This document shows, in pieces, positions 1 to 8,276 of a stretch of DNA of 34,863 nucleotides (positions are counted from its first letter, which is position 1; the number at the start of each line of letters is the position of its first letter). A model generated the notes under the pieces. The model saw only the letters and a program-made list of their open reading frames with translations. It was not told the DNA's origin and ran no database searches. Source of the stretch: an uncultured Limnohabitans sp. (GTDB taxonomy: Bacteria; Pseudomonadota; Gammaproteobacteria; Burkholderiales; Burkholderiaceae_C). Position numbers and translations under genes: made by a program. The DNA lies in the NCBI GenBank assembly GCA_937928195.1, contig CALEYZ010000158.1, positions 1 to 34,863 of the forward strand. The letters are read 5' to 3'.

Positions 1-163
1 CCCTCCCAGTTACGACAAGCAGTATTTGCGCGACTGGCTCGAGAGCACCTTGGTCAATGGCAAGCCCTGGGACAAAACCCCGCCAGCCCCTCGTTTACCC
101 CGTGATGTGATTGAAAAGACCTCGGCAAAATACGAAGAAGCGCTGCAGCGATTGACCCGTTAA
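1..163 (+). CDS. purC: SAICAR synthase, C-terminal end (partial)
   Basis: The reading frame is open from the window edge (first complete codon at position 2) to TAA at 161-163. It encodes about 54 residues beginning PSYDKQYLRDWL and ending EEALQRLTR. The pattern 'SYDKQ-(Y/F)-(L/V)-RDWL' followed by 'PP-APRLP--V---T--KY-EA' is the typical C-terminus of phosphoribosylaminoimidazole-succinocarboxamide synthase, which joins CAIR and aspartate with ATP in purine synthesis. purE and purK follow 1.7 kb downstream, which supports the call. The catalytic ATP-binding part lies outside the window. Confidence 0.9.
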   Translation, partial: PPSYDKQYLRDWLESTLVNGKPWDKTPPAPRLPRDVIEKTSAKYEEALQRLTR

Positions 164-230
164 TTCAATCGCGCCTTGAGCTGCCTTGGGCAGAGGATTG
201 GGCTGGCGCTCTTACGTTGGAGATGCCTTA

Positions 231-767
231 ATGATCAGTTTGTTTCGCTCGGCCCCCGAGCTCATGGTGCAATACGCCCACTACCACCGCGACCGTCGCA
301 ACATTGCCACCCACTTGGTGGGCATTCCCCTGATTGTTCTGTCGATTGGCATGCTGTTGTCTCTGGTGGTGATTGACATCGCAGGTCAATCTGTGAGCTT
401 GGCCGTTTTGTTGTGGGCCTTTTCAAGTCTTTGGTACCTGACACGCGGCAATTTGTTGCTGGGTGTGGCCACGAGCGTGGTGAATGGGGCCTTGTTTGCA
501 CTGGCGCACACCCCCGATGCGGCAGTCGGTTGGGGTCTTTCTGGGCTTTACGCTGCAGCTTGGTTTCCTGGTTTGGCGGTGTTTGTGATCGGCTGGATCA
601 TCCAGTTTGTGGGGCACATTTTTGAAGGTCGCAAACCCGCGTTTGTCGATGATGTCGTGGGCCTGCTGGTGGGACCCATGTTTGTCGTGGGTGAGCTGTT
701 GATGATGGCTGGCATGCTTCGCAGCATGCACAGCCTTATCGAGGCGCAGGCGGGCGCGACGCGCTGA
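231..767 (+). CDS. Mpo1-like (DUF962) membrane protein
   Basis: 178 residues if translation starts at ATG 231, which has GGAG 8 nt upstream; an in-frame TTG at 186 would add 15 residues with no better ribosome site. The N-terminus carries the DUF962/Mpo1 signature Q-Y-A-x-Y-H-R-D-x-R-N (residues 14-24) followed by T-H-x-V-G-I-P, with His17, His19 and His28. A later 'GH-FEGRKPA' motif precedes the last hydrophobic segment. Four or five hydrophobic stretches imply an inner-membrane protein. The yeast relative Mpo1 is an iron-dependent dioxygenase acting on 2-hydroxy fatty acids; whether the bacterial protein does the same is inference. It ends 15 bp from the convergent thioredoxin gene. Confidence 0.85.
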   Translation: MISLFRSAPELMVQYAHYHRDRRNIATHLVGIPLIVLSIGMLLSLVVIDIAGQSVSLAVLLWAFSSLWYLTRGNLLLGVATSVVNGALFALAHTPDAAVGWGLSGLYAAAWFPGLAVFVIGWIIQFVGHIFEGRKPAFVDDVVGLLVGPMFVVGELLMMAGMLRSMHSLIEAQAGATR

Positions 768-782
768 GTTTGGCGCTTGCTT

Positions 783-1739
783 TCAGTTCAGCATCATGCT
801 GAGCTTGCGACGATAGCTCGACACCATGGCCGCTTGCGGATCTTCTTGCACCGCACTTTTGCCCATGAGTTCAATGCCGCCTGCTGACTTGCCCGTATGA
901 TCGGCGCCGCCTTTGGGCGCCACGGGTGTGAGCAACTCCAGCAAGCCCACCATGGTTTTTCGCGGAGCTTCGTCGAGCCATTTTTTGTCGCGCATGATGA
1001 TCTCTAAGAGTTCGTCCATGGCGCCTGTCCAGTCGTCGCTGGCCAAGAGCACGCGGGCTTTGGCAAAGCGGGCGTCAAAGTCGCGCTTGTTGGCGGCAAT
1101 GCGTTCGTCAAACTTTTCCAAAGACCATTGGCCCATGGGGTCGGTGGTGACGAAGTGCAAGGCATCTAGCCACTGTTTCAAGGCTTCAAAGCGCAGCTTG
1201 AGCGGAATTTGGTTCAGACCCGGTTTGAGGACTGTGCCTGCGGTCTCGAGCTGGCCCATGCTGATCAGCAGTTTGACCAAATCGAAGCGGGCGTCGTCAT
1301 TCTCAGGGTTGGCTTGCAAGGCTTCCATCAGCTTGGCTTGCGCTGTTTCCAGGTCGCCAGATTCCAACAGGGCTTCGGCTTCTTGCACTTCGGCTTCGGC
1401 CAAGACTTCGTTTTCGCCAGGCAAGTGCTTGTCGAGAAATTCGCGCAACTTGCCTTCAGGCACAGCGCCCATGAAGCCGTCGACGGGCTGGCCGTTTTTG
1501 AGCAAAACACAGGTGGGAATGCTGCGGATGCCAAAGGCGGCGGCCAATTGTTGCTCTTGGTCCGAGTCAATTTTGACCAATTTGAAGCGGCCGCCATAGG
1601 CCTCTTCCATCTTTTCCAAGAGGGGGCCCAAGGTTTTGCAAGGACCGCACCAAGGCGCCCAAAAATCCACCAACACAGGCGTGGTCATGGAGGCCGCAAT
1701 GACCTCGGTTTCAAAAGTTTCTACGGTGACATCGATCAT
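783..1739 (-). CDS. ybbN: Thioredoxin-TPR co-chaperone (CnoX/YbbN family)
   Basis: 318 residues with an N-terminal thioredoxin domain (about 1-110) and a C-terminal tetratricopeptide-like region (about 115-290). The active site reads W-C-G-P-C (Cys31, Cys34), and the cis-proline loop is S-I-P-T. Escherichia coli YbbN/CnoX has lost the first Cys of its motif, so this version keeps a redox-active dithiol site, as is usual outside enterobacteria. In the family it protects unfolded proteins from oxidation and hands them to chaperones. The ATG at 1739 has GAGG about 11 nt upstream. It is transcribed away from purE; the 116-bp divergent region holds a perfect palindrome (1780-1798). Confidence 0.9.
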   Translation of the reverse strand: MIDVTVETFETEVIAASMTTPVLVDFWAPWCGPCKTLGPLLEKMEEAYGGRFKLVKIDSDQEQQLAAAFGIRSIPTCVLLKNGQPVDGFMGAVPEGKLREFLDKHLPGENEVLAEAEVQEAEALLESGDLETAQAKLMEALQANPENDDARFDLVKLLISMGQLETAGTVLKPGLNQIPLKLRFEALKQWLDALHFVTTDPMGQWSLEKFDERIAANKRDFDARFAKARVLLASDDWTGAMDELLEIIMRDKKWLDEAPRKTMVGLLELLTPVAPKGGADHTGKSAGGIELMGKSAVQEDPQAAMVSSYRRKLSMMLN

Positions 1740-1779
1740 ATTTACCAGACCTCGGGGCTAAACCTTAAAATTCAAGGAT

Positions 1780-1798
1780 TCAACTGAAATTCAGTTGA
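1780..1798. promoter_or_regulatory. 19-bp perfect palindrome between ybbN and purE
   Basis: TCAACTGAA-A-TTCAGTTGA: two perfect 9-base arms around a single central base, in the divergent intergenic region, 41 bp upstream of ybbN and 57 bp upstream of purE. It does not match the enterobacterial PurR consensus or the LexA CTGT-N8-ACAG pattern. A dimeric repressor or activator site is the simplest reading; the regulator is unknown. Confidence 0.5.
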
Positions 1799-1855
1799 GG
1801 CAATTCTTCATTCAATTCTTATCGACTGCGTCTTGACGCTTCAGCAAAGCCAACC

Positions 1856-2374
1856 ATGCCAAACACAGCCTCCCAAGCCAAAACACGCATCGGCGTGGTC
1901 ATGGGCTCCAGTTCTGACTGGGACACGATGCAGCACGCAGTGCAGATTCTCCAACAGTTTGGCATCGATCACGAAGCCAAAGTGGTTTCTGCGCACAGAA
2001 TGCCTGACGAAATGTTCACTTATGCCGAAACAGCTTTAGATCGCGGCTTGTTCGCCATCATCGCGGGCGCAGGCGGCGCAGCACATTTGCCGGGCATGTT
2101 GGCTGCCAAAACGGTGGTGCCGGTGTTGGGCGTGCCCGTTGCCAGCAAGCATTTGCAAGGTGTCGATTCTTTGCACAGCATTGTGCAAATGCCCAAAGGC
2201 ATTCCGGTGGCCACGTTTGCCATTGGCGCTGCAGGTGCCGCCAATGCCGCTTTGTTTGCAGTGGCCATGCTGGCCCAGCAAGATCCAGCCTTGCAAGCCA
2301 AGCTGACGCAATTCAGAAAAGACCAAACCGCTGTGGCGCAAGCCATGACCTTGCCACCGGTGGCTTCAGCGTGA
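1856..2374 (+). CDS. purE: N5-carboxyaminoimidazole ribonucleotide mutase
   Basis: 172 residues, normal for class I PurE. The signature segments are all present: G-S-S-S-D-W at 17-22, S-A-H-R-M-P at 45-50 (His47 is the expected catalytic acid/base), and the glycine-rich GAGGAAHLPGM at 71-81. The enzyme moves the carboxyl group of N5-CAIR to C4 to give CAIR in purine synthesis, working with PurK, whose gene follows with a 4-bp overlap. No clear Shine-Dalgarno sequence precedes the ATG. Confidence 0.97.
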   Translation: MPNTASQAKTRIGVVMGSSSDWDTMQHAVQILQQFGIDHEAKVVSAHRMPDEMFTYAETALDRGLFAIIAGAGGAAHLPGMLAAKTVVPVLGVPVASKHLQGVDSLHSIVQMPKGIPVATFAIGAAGAANAALFAVAMLAQQDPALQAKLTQFRKDQTAVAQAMTLPPVASA

Positions 2375-3591
2375 ACGGCATGATGCACGAAAAGACTTTG
2401 TTGCCCGGTGGCAGCGCGGCGACAACTGCTGCCGCCGCTGTGGCAGAACCGATCACCTTGGGCGTGATGGGCGGTGGCCAGTTGGGCCGCATGTTTGTGC
2501 ATGCTGCACAAAGCATGGGCTACTTCACTGCCGTGCTAGACCCTGATGTCAACAGCCCTGCCGGCCGTGTCAGCCACCGCCACATCCAAACCGATTACAC
2601 CGACCCTGCCGGTCTGCAACAACTTGCGGCTTGCAGTGCTGCCATCACCACCGAGTTTGAGAATGTGCCGGCACCTGCTTTGCGCGAACTGGCCAAACTG
2701 CGGCCCGTCTCACCGGGTGCCGATGCGGTGGCCATTGCGCAAGACCGCGCGGCAGAAAAAGCCCACTTTGTGAAGTGTGGTGTGCCTTGTGCGCCGTATG
2801 CTGTGATTGACACAGCCGCGCAATTGGACGCTGCCTTGTCGGCCAATTTGTTGCCGGGTATTTTGAAAACAGCGCGCATGGGTTATGACGGCAAAGGCCA
2901 AGTGCGCGTGAAAGATGCGGCAGCTTTGCGTGCCGCATGGCAAGACTTGAAGCAAGTGCCCTGCGTGCTTGAAAAAATGCTGCCCTTGGCACTGGAGTGT
3001 TCGGTCATTGTGGCGCGTGGTCGTGATGGTCAGATGGTGAATTTTCCGGTGCAACGCAATTTGCACCGCGAAGGTATCTTGGCCGTCACTGAAGTTTACG
3101 AAGGCCACTTGCCCGAGGCATTGCAACAACTTGCCGTGACGGCTGCACGCTCGATTGCCGAAGGTGTGAATTACGTGGGCGTCTTGTGCGTTGAATTTTT
3201 TGTGCTGCAAGATGGCAGCATGGTGGTCAACGAAATGGCGCCTCGGCCGCACAACAGTGGCCACTACACATTGGACGCGTGTGATCAATCACAATTTGAT
3301 TTGCAAGTGCGCACGTTGGCGGGTTTGCCTTTGACACAACCCCGTCAACACAGCGCTGCCATCATGCTCAACTTGCTGGGCGATGTCTGGTTTGACGCCA
3401 ACAACACCCTGCGTTTGCCCGACTGGGCCGCTGTGCTGGCATTGCCAGGCACGCACCTGCATTTGTACGGCAAAACCGAAGCGCGCAAAGCACGCAAGAT
3501 GGGCCACCTGAACGTGACGGGCGACTCTGTGCAAGCGGTGCGCGACGTAGCCTTGAAGGCCGCCGCCATTTTGGGCATTGACGCTTTTTAA
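2371..3591 (+). CDS. purK: N5-carboxyaminoimidazole ribonucleotide synthase
   Basis: 406 residues from GTG 2371, which overlaps the purE stop as GTGA; ATG codons at 2380 and 2383 are alternative starts that shorten only a poorly conserved tail. The ATP-grasp fold begins with G-G-G-Q-L-G-R-M at residues 34-41, and the 'EM-APRPHNSGH-T--AC--SQF' segment near residue 290 is characteristic of PurK. It converts AIR, bicarbonate and ATP to N5-CAIR, the substrate of PurE. The N-terminus is extended by about 28 Ala/Thr-rich residues if the GTG is used. Translational coupling with purE is likely. Confidence 0.96.
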   Translation: MNGMMHEKTLLPGGSAATTAAAAVAEPITLGVMGGGQLGRMFVHAAQSMGYFTAVLDPDVNSPAGRVSHRHIQTDYTDPAGLQQLAACSAAITTEFENVPAPALRELAKLRPVSPGADAVAIAQDRAAEKAHFVKCGVPCAPYAVIDTAAQLDAALSANLLPGILKTARMGYDGKGQVRVKDAAALRAAWQDLKQVPCVLEKMLPLALECSVIVARGRDGQMVNFPVQRNLHREGILAVTEVYEGHLPEALQQLAVTAARSIAEGVNYVGVLCVEFFVLQDGSMVVNEMAPRPHNSGHYTLDACDQSQFDLQVRTLAGLPLTQPRQHSAAIMLNLLGDVWFDANNTLRLPDWAAVLALPGTHLHLYGKTEARKARKMGHLNVTGDSVQAVRDVALKAAAILGIDAF

Positions 3592-3624
3592 CTGACGCAT
3601 CAGCCGTTCAAGCATTTCATTCAC

Positions 3625-4617
3625 ATGATCATTTCAGGCAACAACCCCACGCATGTGCAACAAGCGGCCGATGCTTTGTGCGCAGGCGAACTCTTGGGCT
3701 TGCCCACGGAAACGGTGTACGGCTTGGCCGCCAATGCCAGCAATGAAAATGCCGTCGCCAAAATTTTCAAAGCCAAAGGACGGCCCGCCAATCATCCTTT
3801 GATTGTGCATGTGGCCTCTGCCGATGCGGTGGCAAAGTTTGCCAGTGAAGTGCCTGCGTTTGCACAGCAACTGATGGCCAAATTTTGGCCTGGCCCGCTC
3901 ACCCTCATCCTGCCACGTCGTGATGATGTGGCCGCAGCTGCAGCGGGGGGGCAAACTTCAGTGGGCTTGCGTTGTCCATCGCACCCGGTAGCGCTTGACG
4001 TTTTAAAAGCTTGTGCCGCCCAAGGCGTGTGGGGTGTTGCTGCGCCCAGTGCCAATTTGTTTGGCCGTGTCAGCCCCACCAGCGCCGCGCATGTGCAATC
4101 TGAATTTGGCGATGCTTTGCTGATTTTGGACGGCGGTGAATGTGAGGTCGGCATCGAGTCCACCATTGTTGATTGCACTCGCGGCGTGCCTGTGTTGCTC
4201 AGGCCTGGGCAAATCAGCCGTACCCAAATTGAACAAGCTTGCGGGCTGAAATTGGTTGCGCCAGAAGCCCTCAACTCCGATACACCACGCGCCTCAGGCA
4301 CCTTGGCGTCGCATTACGCACCCACAGCCAAAGTGCGTTTGATGCGCACAGCCGAGTGGCGCAAAGCTTTGGAGGCGTTAGGCCCTCACACGCAAAACTT
4401 GGCCTTGTGGTCTGTTGAAAAACCAGGCCATGACATGATGGGCGCTGGTTTGTTGTGGCGCGCCATGCCTGCCGATGCAACACAAGCTGCACACGATTTG
4501 TTCAGTGTGCTTCGCAACTTTGATGCGCGTGGTGTGCGCACCATTTGGATTGAAACGCCACCCGAAACCCCTGAGTGGGAAGGTGTGCGTGACAGACTCA
4601 ATCGCGCAGCGGCTTAA
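3625..4617 (+). CDS. tsaC: Threonylcarbamoyl-AMP synthase, Sua5 type
   Basis: 330 residues, longer than the roughly 190-residue TsaC of E. coli and matching the two-domain Sua5/YwlC form. The YrdC domain covers about 1-210 with LPTETVYGLA, KGRPANHPL, FWPGPLTLIL, the RCPSHP segment, and the 'STIVD' motif near 178. A Sua5 C-terminal domain begins near 'ASGTLASHYAPTAKV' (about 227). The enzyme makes the activated threonylcarbamoyl adenylate used for t6A at position 37 of ANN-decoding tRNAs; TsaB of the transferase complex is encoded at 9263. It lies 33 bp after purK, so co-transcription is likely, and a terminator follows directly. Confidence 0.93.
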   Translation: MIISGNNPTHVQQAADALCAGELLGLPTETVYGLAANASNENAVAKIFKAKGRPANHPLIVHVASADAVAKFASEVPAFAQQLMAKFWPGPLTLILPRRDDVAAAAAGGQTSVGLRCPSHPVALDVLKACAAQGVWGVAAPSANLFGRVSPTSAAHVQSEFGDALLILDGGECEVGIESTIVDCTRGVPVLLRPGQISRTQIEQACGLKLVAPEALNSDTPRASGTLASHYAPTAKVRLMRTAEWRKALEALGPHTQNLALWSVEKPGHDMMGAGLLWRAMPADATQAAHDLFSVLRNFDARGVRTIWIETPPETPEWEGVRDRLNRAAA

Positions 4618-4622
4618 GCGCC

Positions 4623-4650
4623 AAAAAAAACACCCCGAAGGGTGTTTTTT
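4623..4650. terminator. Bidirectional intrinsic terminator
   Basis: An A8 run, the stem CACCC / GGGTG around the tetraloop CGAA, then T6. The A and T tracts also pair, and both strands read as hairpin plus U-tract. It sits between tsaC (plus) and the OmpW gene (minus), which converge, so it can serve both. Confidence 0.88.
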
Positions 4651-4667
4651 GAGAGGCACATGTCCAA

Positions 4668-5351
4668 TTAGAAGCGCATGCCCACACCCAAGCTCACACC
4701 AATGGGGTTGAGGGTGATGTCCAATGTTTGTCCCGTGGACAAGGTGTTGCGTGTTTTCAAAGGGGTCTTGGTGATGGCCCCGTCCACAAACCAGCGTTCG
4801 TCAATTTTGTATGACGCACCCACTTGCAGGGTGGCCGCCAACTTGGATTTGATCGACAAGGTGGTCGGGATCAAGGGTGTGCCGCCCGTGAGGCCCGACA
4901 AGGCCGCCGTGCTGTGTTCGCCGTCAAACTTGGCGTAGGTGGCGCCCAAGCCCAAATAAGGACGGAACACGCCACTGGCCTCCCCAAAGCGGTACTGCAC
5001 CATGACGGTAGCAGGGATGGCTTTGGTGTCGCCAATCTTGCCTACGCCAGCAATGGTGCCCGCACCATACAGGTCATGTTTGAACGGCAAGGCCAAAGGC
5101 AAGTCGATGGCCACGCTGTTGGTGAGCATGTAGGTGAGGCCGCCAGCGTATTGCGTGCTGTTGCTGACACTGGTTTGGGCGCCAGGCAAAGAAGGTGCCG
5201 ACAAAGTGCCGCTGGTCACTTGAGGTGCCAATTGCATGATGCCGCCACGAACCAGCCAACTGCCCTGAGACTGCGCTTGCGCAGCGCTGCCAAGGGTGAG
5301 TGCGGAGACTGCTGCCAACGCAGACAGTGCAAAGCAGAATTTAGAAGTCAT
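4668..5351 (-). CDS. ompW: OmpW-family outer membrane protein
   Basis: 227 residues with a clear signal peptide (cleavage after the AQA near residue 26) and a C-terminal Phe (GVGMRF), the usual signature of an outer-membrane beta-barrel. Family features are the 'W-VRGGI' first strand, 'YMLTNSVAIDLPLALPFKHDLYG', and the 'PYLGLGATYAKF' strand. OmpW proteins, including AlkL, form 8-stranded barrels that move small hydrophobic molecules across the outer membrane. The ATG has AAGGAGAA about 6 nt upstream, and the preceding esterase gene stops only 22 bp away, so the two form one transcription unit that ends at the 4623-4650 terminator. Confidence 0.9.
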   Translation of the reverse strand: MTSKFCFALSALAAVSALTLGSAAQAQSQGSWLVRGGIMQLAPQVTSGTLSAPSLPGAQTSVSNSTQYAGGLTYMLTNSVAIDLPLALPFKHDLYGAGTIAGVGKIGDTKAIPATVMVQYRFGEASGVFRPYLGLGATYAKFDGEHSTAALSGLTGGTPLIPTTLSIKSKLAATLQVGASYKIDERWFVDGAITKTPLKTRNTLSTGQTLDITLNPIGVSLGVGMRF

Positions 5352-5373
5352 GAAGTTTCTCCTTTGCGATGTA

Positions 5374-6573
5374 TTACAGCCAGCCAGCGGTGGCCAAAGA
5401 TTTCGCCACCAATTGGCTCAGCAATTGATAGCCCAGCGGCGTGGGATGGAAACCGTCCGAGAAGGCATAGGTTTGCCACCAGTTGGCGCCACCTGTGGCA
5501 CCGGCGGGCGGTGTCATGGCGGACAAATTGGCCGCAGTACAGGTTTGGAAGTTATAGGTAGGCAAGCCATCGGCGCCAACGCCTGAGATGGGGCAAGCGG
5601 GCGTGGTGACGTTGGTCAAACCGTATTGCGCCGGATTGGCCACTTGGTCATTGAAGGCTGTGTAGAAATCGACCAACACGATGCGCTTGTCGTTGGCCAC
5701 CAAGGAGGCCAAACGGGCGTTGAAAGCTTCCACCCAAGACTTGAACAATGCTTCCGATTGCGCACGTGCACCCGCGCCAGTGGCGCCACCGCCATAGGCT
5801 GCTGCAATGCCGCCCAAGACCATTTGGAAGCGCGGTGTGTTGGTGATGCCAGGCATGTTCAACACGGCAACGCGTTGCGCACCTTTGTCCAAGGCGCTGG
5901 CCTTGATGCTGTTGTAAAACTTGTCGGCCAAAGCCACCATGTAAACACCGCCCACTTGCGCCATGCCGGCTTGCCCACCGGCCAGCATGGGGCCCAGAGT
6001 GGCGGCTGGAATGAGTGTGCCTGTCATGGCGGCAAAACTGGCGCCACCGTCTTTGGCTGCGCCCAAGTACGCGCCAACCAAGTCGGCGGCATCGTTGCCA
6101 CCACCGTCAATCAGCAGCAAGTCGGAACTGGCGTAATTGCCTGCCGCGCTGGCCACTTGCAATTGGTAGGTGATGGAGAAGGGCGAGGCGCCCGCGCCGG
6201 TTTGTGGGTTGATGTTGTTGATGCGACCACCGCCCACGGCATAGCTAGAACAGCCTGCCACTGTGGCAAAAGGTGTGGCGGGTGCGCCGGTGTACTTGAA
6301 GAAGTTGCACAACTGGGGGGTGCCCAAAAGTGCCGCGATGCGTTCTGTCCACAGCGTGTTGGGTTCGCTGGCACTGTCTTGCACCGAGAAAATGCGGCCG
6401 TTGGTAGGAATGCCTTTGAACACACCGCTGTCCGCCAGGCTGTCGCCCATGACTTTGACCGATGTGATACCAGCGACTTTGCTGGTTTGATCAGCGCCAC
6501 CGCCGCCGCAGGCTGCCAGAACGGCAGCGACTACCGAACTGAGCAGTGCCAGTTTCCATGTCTTGGATGTCAT
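5374..6573 (-). CDS. SGNH/GDSL esterase, lipoprotein
   Basis: 399 residues. A lipobox L-A-A-C at 19-22 follows a hydrophobic stretch, so Cys22 should be lipidated and the protein anchored in the envelope. The GDSL blocks are present: GDSLADSG with nucleophile Ser45, the block II Gly in 'YAVGGGR' (about 111-117), GGND at 158-161, and D-G-F-H at 373-376 giving the catalytic Asp and His. The family hydrolyses ester bonds in lipids and related substrates. No autotransporter barrel is attached, unlike EstA. AGAGGTG precedes the ATG. It is the first gene of a unit with the OmpW gene; the substrate is unknown. Confidence 0.88.
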   Translation of the reverse strand: MTSKTWKLALLSSVVAAVLAACGGGGADQTSKVAGITSVKVMGDSLADSGVFKGIPTNGRIFSVQDSASEPNTLWTERIAALLGTPQLCNFFKYTGAPATPFATVAGCSSYAVGGGRINNINPQTGAGASPFSITYQLQVASAAGNYASSDLLLIDGGGNDAADLVGAYLGAAKDGGASFAAMTGTLIPAATLGPMLAGGQAGMAQVGGVYMVALADKFYNSIKASALDKGAQRVAVLNMPGITNTPRFQMVLGGIAAAYGGGATGAGARAQSEALFKSWVEAFNARLASLVANDKRIVLVDFYTAFNDQVANPAQYGLTNVTTPACPISGVGADGLPTYNFQTCTAANLSAMTPPAGATGGANWWQTYAFSDGFHPTPLGYQLLSQLVAKSLATAGWL

Positions 6574-6607
6574 CGTTCACCTCTTTGCTTGACTCTGAGT
6601 CGAATTG

Positions 6608-6630
6608 AAAAAAGAACGCCCGTTCTTTTC
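6608..6630 (-). terminator. Intrinsic terminator after dacB
   Basis: Inverted repeat AAAAGAAC-GCCC-GTTCTTTT with, on the minus strand, a continued T run. It lies 56 bp beyond the dacB stop and upstream of the esterase gene, so it should separate the two minus-strand units. The outer part of the stem is A-T only, so strength is uncertain. Confidence 0.6.
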
Positions 6631-6685
6631 AAATCATCTTAAGCAGAGCGGCCGCGGTGAGTGATGGGGTTAGTACCAGTGAGGC

Positions 6686-8218
6686 CTATGACTTTTTTTG
6701 ATCGGTGACAGCCCATTCCAAAAGCTTGTCCATGGCGGGTCGCGCAGCATTGGCATTGGGGTGGTTAACGATGACCACAAACACATAGCGCTGACCACTC
6801 AGACCCTCTACGTAACCTGCCAAAGAGGCCACATCACGCAGGCTGCCAGATTTCAATTGCGCTCTGCCAATGGCCACTGAGTTGGGGAGGCGGTCTTTCA
6901 GGCGAGAGACGGTGCCATCAACACCGGCAACGGCCAGGGAACTTTGAAGCGCTTGGGCGTAGGCGCTGCGAGCGCCCAATTGAAGCAATGCGGCCAGTGC
7001 TTGTGCGCTGCTGCGTTCTTCGCGCGACAAGCCTGAACCGTTTTCAAGCACAGGCAGTGTTTGGTCTTTGAGGTTTTGACGCCACCATTGCAAAACCAAG
7101 GCGCGAGAAGCTTCAAAATTACCGGTGCCTTGCTGGCTCGACAAGGTCAAGAACAGTTGCTGCGCCATCACGTTGTTGGAAAACTTGTTGATGTCGGCCA
7201 CGATGTCTGACAAAGGCAAAGATGGCGCCTCCAGCCAGAGCTTGGCACCTTGGGGCGTTAAGCCGTCGCGGGTTTGGCCCGACAGCTTGCCCCCTGCTTG
7301 CAGCCACATGGCCTGCACCATGCGCGCGGCAAAGGTATGGGGCTGTACATAGGCCACGGGCCATTTTTGCTCGCCGCATGCGCTGGGGTAAGCCCCTGCA
7401 AAGCGCACCCAGTCGGGGTTTGAAAAATCGGCCTTGAGTTGGCTGCGCCAATCTTGGCAAGGTGCATTGGACAAGGGTACAGAAGTAGACCATTGCACAT
7501 TTCGCAGTGGCGGTTCGCTGTCAATTTTGGCTTCGCCTCGTGCCACATCGGGCGTGAATTTGAACAGCATGGCGTTGAAGTTCAGCAACAAGCCTTGCGG
7601 TGCAACGTTGTAGGGACGCAGCGGTTCATCGTCAAAGCTGGCGGGGTTGCGCGCGGACAAGTCAAACACGCTGCCATCCAAAATGATGTCACCGCGAATG
7701 TCGCGCAGACCTTTTTGCATGATCTCATCGATCAAAGACTGCAAGCGTTCGACCACCAATTTGGGGTCGCCGCTGCCTTTCAAATACATGTTGCCATACA
7801 GTACGCCATCTTTGACGGTGCCATCTGTGAACACGCGATTGCGCCACGTAAAGTCTGGCCCGAGCATCGACAAACCAGCCGAGGTGGTGATCAGTTTCAT
7901 CACCGAGGCGGGGTTCATGTCTGCGTTTGCGCGGTGGCTGAGACGGGCGGGCGGCGTTGCGGCGTTGGGCGCTGTTTGTACCGGCACCACCATCACGCTC
8001 AGGGCGTTGAGGGGCACGTTGGCTTGCTTCAATGCGCCGCTGACGCTGGCGGGCAGTGCATCTTTGCTTGGCAATGATGTGGCTGGCTTGGCTAGCGCAA
8101 ATGCGCATAGGCTGGCCAAGGCCAGTGTCAAACCCAATGTGGATGTCCGTGCCCATGCCAATCGACGTCCTCGCGCCAATTCTGGGCGCTGCCGGCCAAA
8201 TGAGAAATACGTGTGCAT
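6686..8218 (-). CDS. dacB: D-alanyl-D-alanine carboxypeptidase/endopeptidase (PBP4 type)
   Basis: 510 residues, normal for class C penicillin-binding protein PBP4. An arginine-containing N-terminus is followed by a hydrophobic segment (about 27-43), consistent with export. The three active-site motifs are Ser105-V-M-Lys108, S-N-N at 347-349 and K-S-G at 456-458. 'NGSGLSR' near 394 is also typical. Such enzymes remove the terminal D-Ala or cleave D-Ala-mDAP cross-links in periplasmic peptidoglycan. No Shine-Dalgarno is visible; TAGACT on the minus strand (8225-8230) lies 6 nt before the ATG. It diverges from the DMT exporter gene at 8277. Confidence 0.94.
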   Translation of the reverse strand: MHTYFSFGRQRPELARGRRLAWARTSTLGLTLALASLCAFALAKPATSLPSKDALPASVSGALKQANVPLNALSVMVVPVQTAPNAATPPARLSHRANADMNPASVMKLITTSAGLSMLGPDFTWRNRVFTDGTVKDGVLYGNMYLKGSGDPKLVVERLQSLIDEIMQKGLRDIRGDIILDGSVFDLSARNPASFDDEPLRPYNVAPQGLLLNFNAMLFKFTPDVARGEAKIDSEPPLRNVQWSTSVPLSNAPCQDWRSQLKADFSNPDWVRFAGAYPSACGEQKWPVAYVQPHTFAARMVQAMWLQAGGKLSGQTRDGLTPQGAKLWLEAPSLPLSDIVADINKFSNNVMAQQLFLTLSSQQGTGNFEASRALVLQWWRQNLKDQTLPVLENGSGLSREERSSAQALAALLQLGARSAYAQALQSSLAVAGVDGTVSRLKDRLPNSVAIGRAQLKSGSLRDVASLAGYVEGLSGQRYVFVVIVNHPNANAARPAMDKLLEWAVTDQKKS

Positions 8219-8276
8219 GCTTGAAGTCTAGCCGGCTTGGCGTGGCCGTGTGAAGCGCAGGACGTATCATTGGCAC

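Noticed and set aside
5626..6642. Plus-strand open frame of 338 codons opposite the GDSL esterase
   Set aside because: It is antisense to a gene with intact catalytic motifs and lipobox, and is Cys/His-rich without any recognisable domain.
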